Below the pieces are notes generated by a model, which saw only the letters and a list, made by a program, of their open reading frames with translations, made no database searches and was not told where the DNA came from. From an uncultured Collinsella sp. (GTDB taxonomy: Bacteria; Actinomycetota; Coriobacteriia; Coriobacteriales; Coriobacteriaceae): a stretch of 64,000 nucleotides of DNA. The DNA lies in assembly GCA_959602645.1 (NCBI GenBank), contig CAUGTZ010000015.1, positions 1-64,000 of the forward strand, read 5' to 3'. This document shows, piece after piece, positions 60,106 through 64,000 of the stretch (the first letter of the stretch is position 1; each line of letters opens with the position of its first letter). The position numbers and the translations under genes were made by a program.

Positions 60106-61266
60106 ATGAAAAACCGTACGGTTTTGCTTTATATGACGTTCGTTTTTCTGTCGAACTTCAGCACCGTCTTGTATTTTCTAACTGTCTACCTTGAGTTCGT
60201 CGGGCTTTCGATGGTAGCGATTTCTAGCATGATGATTGCATATCAAGTGAGCAAGTTCATCCTTGAAGTTCCCACTGGCTATATTGCTGATAGGTTTGGA
60301 CGAAAGACTAGCGGTCTCGTTGGCGTTGTGGGAATGCTTGGATACTACGCCGCCCTGCTTCTCGTCCGTTCTCCTTTGCTTTTAATCGGCGCGTTTGCCC
60401 TCAAAGGTTTTGCCGTTGCATGTGTGAGCGGATCCATAGAAGCGATTTACATTGACAGCGTCTCTCGGGACCAGCTCGTAAGACTTAATGTCGTTGAGCG
60501 ATTTGTTTTCTATGCCTCTTATGCCATCTCCGCTTGTGTGGGCGGTTTCATTTCGTCCGTCGGTGCATACCTCATTGGTCTTTCGGCAGATATCATCGCA
60601 ATGGTGTTGACGTTGGTTGTCGTTATCTGCATTCCTGAGATGCGAAGAGGGGGCACTGCGGCGACACCTGAGCGTGGAATGACCCCGAAGATGATCGGTG
60701 CTGCTATTACGGGTAATGGCATTCTTCGGTCAGCGTTCATCATGGATTGTTCTCAGGCATTTGCCTTCGTCGCCCTGGAAGACTTTTTCTCACTGTTGCT
60801 TGCAGGCCGCGGAATGAATGCCGTCGCTTCGGGCGTGACCATTGCAGTCCAGCTCCTTGCCTCCGCCTCCATAGGGTTTATTGTTCCCAGTGTGATTGCT
60901 CGTGTCGACAAGGGCCGTTTTGCGCGTATTTGCGGCATCATTCGCTTAGCATTGACAGCTTTGTTTTTGATTCCCCTTACTCCGGCTAATTTGCTGCCCG
61001 TGTTCTATGTGCTTCAGACGGTTGCGTACTCGTTGTTTGCCCCAATCAAATACTCAGTTTTCCAAAATGCTGCCGATTCTTCGATGCGCTGTTCACTGAT
61101 TTCGGTTCAAAGCCAGATGGTGGCGGTGGGTGCCGTTCTTTTCTATCTGCTCAACGCTGTGTTGAGTAGCGTTGCGGGCATTCGAGTCGTATTGCTTGTT
61201 GCGCTCGGGATTTCTTCCCTGGTGTATATCCCCGAGCTATTTCGTCTTACAAGTCAAAGGCCGTGA
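60106..61266 (+). CDS. MFS transporter
   Basis: A 386-residue protein with about 12 spans. The MFS motif A appears as PTGYIADRFGRKTSGLVG between spans 2 and 3. Other segments include VERFVFYASYAISACVGGFI. It resembles small-molecule/drug exporters of the MDR type. GGAGGGCGG precedes ATG 60106. It lies 119 bases after the LysR gene; substrate unknown. Confidence 0.85.
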   Translation: MKNRTVLLYMTFVFLSNFSTVLYFLTVYLEFVGLSMVAISSMMIAYQVSKFILEVPTGYIADRFGRKTSGLVGVVGMLGYYAALLLVRSPLLLIGAFALKGFAVACVSGSIEAIYIDSVSRDQLVRLNVVERFVFYASYAISACVGGFISSVGAYLIGLSADIIAMVLTLVVVICIPEMRRGGTAATPERGMTPKMIGAAITGNGILRSAFIMDCSQAFAFVALEDFFSLLLAGRGMNAVASGVTIAVQLLASASIGFIVPSVIARVDKGRFARICGIIRLALTALFLIPLTPANLLPVFYVLQTVAYSLFAPIKYSVFQNAADSSMRCSLISVQSQMVAVGAVLFYLLNAVLSSVAGIRVVLLVALGISSLVYIPELFRLTSQRP

Positions 61267-61299
61267 GTATTTGGGCATCGATAACTTATATATCAACGC

Positions 61300-61333
61300 A
61301 ATAAACCCGAGCGCGAGGGCGTTTGGGTTTATT
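61300..61333 (+). terminator. Terminator of the MFS gene
   Basis: AATAAACCCGAGCGC with GCGTTTGGGTTTATT (wobbles) around GAGG, upstream of the first acetate kinase. Confidence 0.7.
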
Positions 61334-61386
61334 ATTGAAGCGTATGTAACCTGGCGGCGCCACACCGCCTGTTAGTAGGGAGACAC

Positions 61387-62565
61387 ATGAACGTTCTGGT
61401 CGTCAACGCAGGATCTTCGACCCTTAAGTATCAGGTCATCGATACCAAGTCCCACAAGGTGTCCGCAAAGGGCTCCTGCGAGCGCGTCTGCTTTACCGGT
61501 GGTGCCTTCACCCACGCTGCCAACGGCTCCAAGAAGGTGACCGAGAACATCGAGTTCCCCGACCACAAGGTCGCCATCGAGGTCGTCCTGAAGGACCTCG
61601 AGGCTAACGGCGTCAAGATCGAGGGCATTGGCCACCGTATCGTTCAGGGCGGTTGGTACTTTGGCGATTCCTCCCTCGTCGACGAGGACGTCCTCGCCAA
61701 GATCCGCGAGGTCGCTCCGCTCGCCCCGCTGCACAACAACCCCGAGGCCAACGTTATCGAGTACTGCCTGGAGCAGTATCCCGACCTGCCCAACGTCACG
61801 GTCTACGATACTGCTTTCCACTTCAATATGCCCGAGGTCGCCAAGACCTACGCCCTGCCCAAGGACGTCTGCGACAAGCTGCACATCCGTAAGTACGGCG
61901 CCCACGGCACCAGCTACCGCTACATCTCCAAGAAGGTTGCCGAGATGACCAACGGCGAGGCTCGCAAGGTCGTCGTGTGCCACATCGGTTCCGGCGCTTC
62001 CCTGTGCGCCATCGAGGACGGCAAGTGCATGGACACCACCATGGGCTTGACGCCGCTCGACGGTGTCATGATGGGCACCCGCTGCGGCTCCATCGACCCG
62101 GCCACCGTGTGCTACCTGCAGCGCGAAGGCGGCTACACCTTCGACGAGGTCGACGAGATGATGAACAAGAAGTCCGGTCTTTTGGCTGTGACCGGCGGCA
62201 AGACCAACGACTGCCGCAACGTCGAGGAGCTCGCCGCCGCTGGTGACCCCGAGGCTCAGCTCGCCTTCGACATGTTTGTCTACAAGATTGCCGCCAAGGC
62301 CGCCGAGATGGCCACTTCCATGTGCGGCATGGACACCCTGGTCTTTACCGCCGGCATCGGCGAGCACGCTCCGGCCGTCCGCGCTGGCGTGGCCGACCGT
62401 CTGGCCTTTATGGGCGTCAAGATGGACCACGCCCGCAACGCTCTGCGCGGCGACGGCGCTTGGTGCCTGTCCGCCAAGGATTCCAAGGTCAAGATCTTCG
62501 TCATCCCCACGGACGAGGAGTTCATGATCGCTTCCGACGTCGAGCGCATTGTCAACGGCAAGTAA
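61387..62565 (+). CDS. ackA: Acetate kinase paralogue with altered active-site residues
   Basis: A 392-residue ASKHA-fold kinase. It shows NAGSSTLKYQ, GIGHRIVQGG with the substrate Arg, YGAHGTSYRY, CHIGSGASLCAI, TPLDGVMMGTRCGSIDP and FTAGIGEHAPAVR. Compared with the second copy it has Tyr 177 for His and Ser 202 for Asn in the usual CHLGNGAS motif, a residue that lines the acetate kinase active site. It may differ in substrate or rate (propionate, butyrate) while keeping the fold. No pta gene is in the window. Codon use is highly biased, suggesting strong expression. Confidence 0.85.
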   Translation: MNVLVVNAGSSTLKYQVIDTKSHKVSAKGSCERVCFTGGAFTHAANGSKKVTENIEFPDHKVAIEVVLKDLEANGVKIEGIGHRIVQGGWYFGDSSLVDEDVLAKIREVAPLAPLHNNPEANVIEYCLEQYPDLPNVTVYDTAFHFNMPEVAKTYALPKDVCDKLHIRKYGAHGTSYRYISKKVAEMTNGEARKVVVCHIGSGASLCAIEDGKCMDTTMGLTPLDGVMMGTRCGSIDPATVCYLQREGGYTFDEVDEMMNKKSGLLAVTGGKTNDCRNVEELAAAGDPEAQLAFDMFVYKIAAKAAEMATSMCGMDTLVFTAGIGEHAPAVRAGVADRLAFMGVKMDHARNALRGDGAWCLSAKDSKVKIFVIPTDEEFMIASDVERIVNGK

Positions 62566-62572
62566 TTGATGC

Positions 62573-62616
62573 AAGGGGAGGGGACTGGATGGCCTTGTGC
62601 CGTTCAGCCCCCTTTT
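62573..62616 (+). terminator. Terminator between acetate kinase genes
   Basis: AAGGGG..CTG..GGC with GCC..CAG..CCCCTT, then TT. The two kinases are likely separate transcripts. Confidence 0.6.
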
Positions 62617-62729
62617 ACGCTCTTTGAGCGAAGAGTTTAATAGCTATTTATTGGATTCTGATAACTTCTTATTAAGGGTACGGCCGCCTTATAGGTTTGC
62701 CGACCGTACTGTAATCACGAAGGAGTCTC

Positions 62730-63908
62730 ATGAACGTACTTGTTGTCAACGCCGGCAGCTCGAGCCTTAAATATCAGCTTTTGGATACCGATACCCGCGA
62801 GGTTTTCGCCAAGGGCAACTGCGAGCGTATCGGCTCGGAGATGGGCATCTTTGGCCACTCCGAGAACGGTGGTGCCAAGCAGACCGAGGAGATTCCTTTT
62901 CCTGATCATCGCTGCGCCATTGCGCGCGTGCTCGAGGAGCTCGAGAAGACCGACTTTACGATCGATGGCATCGGCCACCGTATCGTTCAGGGTGGCTGGC
63001 ACTTCGATGATTCCGCGGTCGTCGACGATGAGGTCATGGCTAAGATTCTTGAGGTGGCACCGCTCGCCCCGCTGCACAATTACGGCGAGGCCGCGGCAAT
63101 CGAATATTGCCGCGAGAAGTATCCGGAGCTGCCCAACGTGGCCGTCTTCGACACCTCGTTCCACATGACCATGCCCGAGGTTGCCTACACCTATGCGCTG
63201 CCCAAGGACGTGTGCGACAAGTACCACGTGCGCAAGTACGGCGCCCACGGTACGAGCCACCGCTACGAGTGGATGATGGCCAAGGAGATTCTGGGCTCGC
63301 GCTGCCACCGCCTGCTCTCGTGCCATTTGGGCAACGGCGCCTCGCTTGCCGCCATCGAGGATGGTGTGTGCCGCGACACCACGATGGGTCTCACACCGCT
63401 CGACGGCCTGATGATGGGTACCCGTTGCGGTTCCATCGACCCGGCCACTGTGTGCTATCTGCAGCGCGAGGGCGGCTACAGTTACCAGGAAGTCGACGAC
63501 ATGATGAACAAGCAGTCCGGTCTGCTTGCCATCTCGGGTATCTCCAACGATGCCCGTGACATTCGTACGCGCGCTTCCGAGGGTGACGAGCGCTGCCTGC
63601 TCGCCTTCGATATGTTCGCATACAAGGCCATGCAGCAGGCTGGTTCCATGATTGCCTCCATGGCGGGCGTGGACACCATTACCTTTACCGCCGGCATCGG
63701 CGAGAACGACTGGTCGATTCGCAAGGCCTTCTGCGACTGCTTTGAGTGGCTGGGCGTGCGCATCGACAACAACAAGAACCGCGAGGCCGTGGGCAACGGC
63801 CCACAGGTCATCAGCGCCGCCGGTTCCGCCGTCACGGTCATGGTCATCCCCACCGACGAGGAATACATGATCGCCCACGACGTCGAGCGCCTGACCGCGA
63901 ACAACTAA
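62730..63908 (+). CDS. ackA: Acetate kinase
   Basis: A 392-residue kinase that makes acetate and ATP from acetyl phosphate. Canonical motifs are present: NAGSSSLKYQ, GHRIVQGG (Gln where many family members have His), YGAHGTSHRY with His 177, CHLGNGASLAAI with Asn 202, GTRCGSIDPATV, FTAGIGENDWSIR and IPTDEEYMIAHDV. GAAGGAG precedes ATG 62730. It is exactly the same length as the copy 164 bases upstream, which suggests tandem duplication and divergence. Confidence 0.93.
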   Translation: MNVLVVNAGSSSLKYQLLDTDTREVFAKGNCERIGSEMGIFGHSENGGAKQTEEIPFPDHRCAIARVLEELEKTDFTIDGIGHRIVQGGWHFDDSAVVDDEVMAKILEVAPLAPLHNYGEAAAIEYCREKYPELPNVAVFDTSFHMTMPEVAYTYALPKDVCDKYHVRKYGAHGTSHRYEWMMAKEILGSRCHRLLSCHLGNGASLAAIEDGVCRDTTMGLTPLDGLMMGTRCGSIDPATVCYLQREGGYSYQEVDDMMNKQSGLLAISGISNDARDIRTRASEGDERCLLAFDMFAYKAMQQAGSMIASMAGVDTITFTAGIGENDWSIRKAFCDCFEWLGVRIDNNKNREAVGNGPQVISAAGSAVTVMVIPTDEEYMIAHDVERLTANN

Positions 63909-63930
63909 CGCGCGCATTTGCAAGTAAGCG

Positions 63931-63967
63931 AAAGGCCTCCAGAGCAACGACTCAGGAGGCCTTTTTG
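63931..63967 (+). terminator. Terminator of the second acetate kinase
   Basis: AAAGGCCTCC with GGAGGCCTTT, 14-base loop, then TTT. Confidence 0.9.
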
Positions 63968-64000
63968 CTAGCAGGCGGACGGCGGAAACCCTATCCCATT

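Noticed and set aside
1..64000. CRISPR arrays, tRNA or rRNA genes, transposases, phage genes
   Set aside because: None was seen in any intergenic gap or frame on visual reading; a covariance-model search was not possible.

Overview
The window reads as a chromosomal segment of a high-GC, anaerobic, gut-type actinobacterium of the class Coriobacteriia, most likely Collinsella. This is inferred from codon use, gene content (ECF transporters, fermentative lactate and acetate enzymes, acetylase-branch DAP synthesis, LPXTG wall protein) and remembered resemblance of several hypothetical proteins; no search was run. No rRNA, tRNA, CRISPR, prophage or transposase was seen.

Layout. (1) 0.2-3.7 kb: glucose-6-phosphate isomerase and two HAD phosphatases. 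(2) 3.8-15.3 kb: a GntR/UTRA regulator followed by a ten-gene catabolic operon (YfcC-type transporter, two amidohydrolases, FrlC-like epimerase, FrlB-like SIS deglycase, two FrlD-like PfkB kinases, YjbQ, BtpA and FGGY kinase). It has a readable promoter and a 9+9 bp palindrome just downstream. The set resembles fructoselysine (Amadori product) catabolism with a different transporter. (3) 15.3-20.1 kb: TatD, TcdA, a possible stand-alone small RNA, an SdpR/SdpI pair and the ABC-F protein EttA. (4) 20.3-28.7 kb: an AT-richer accessory stretch. It holds a Tat-exported papain-fold protease with a lipoprotein, two Coriobacteria-type hypothetical genes on the minus strand (one with a frameshift at a C6 tract), and a compact unit of DUF2087 protein, MFS exporter, cobalamin-type radical SAM enzyme with RRE-like C-terminal domains, and an overlooked 36-codon gene. 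The last is the best candidate in the window for an undescribed RiPP-like system. (5) 28.8-35.7 kb: NAD synthetase, aminotransferase, lactate dehydrogenase, a lipase-like protein and NdpA. (6) 35.7-41.4 kb: a lysine operon on the minus strand, with a lysine riboswitch, an in-frame LysA-DapA fusion, DapB and DapH, and a divergent M20 deacetylase.

(7) 41.6-47.6 kb: FxLYD protein with its ribosome site in a 14-bp hairpin, an XRE-like protein, an apparently leaderless Ser/Thr kinase, a peptidoglycan hydrolase, and an ATP-grasp ligase with an aspartate racemase (probable D-Asp wall cross-bridge). (8) 47.7-51.3 kb: an ECF transporter operon (S, fused A1-A2, T) preceded by a Trp-Trp-Trp leader peptide and attenuator, hence a tryptophan transporter. 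(9) 51.4-64 kb: a sortase-anchored C69 peptidase, YegS lipid kinase with a 30-residue membrane peptide, RNase D, a YugP protease, exonuclease VII, a HIT protein, LysR and MFS genes, and two tandem acetate kinase paralogues.

Themes. The lysine genes, the D-Asp pair and the hydrolases all bear on the cell wall. RNA-level control recurs: lysine riboswitch, Trp attenuator and a hairpin-masked ribosome site.
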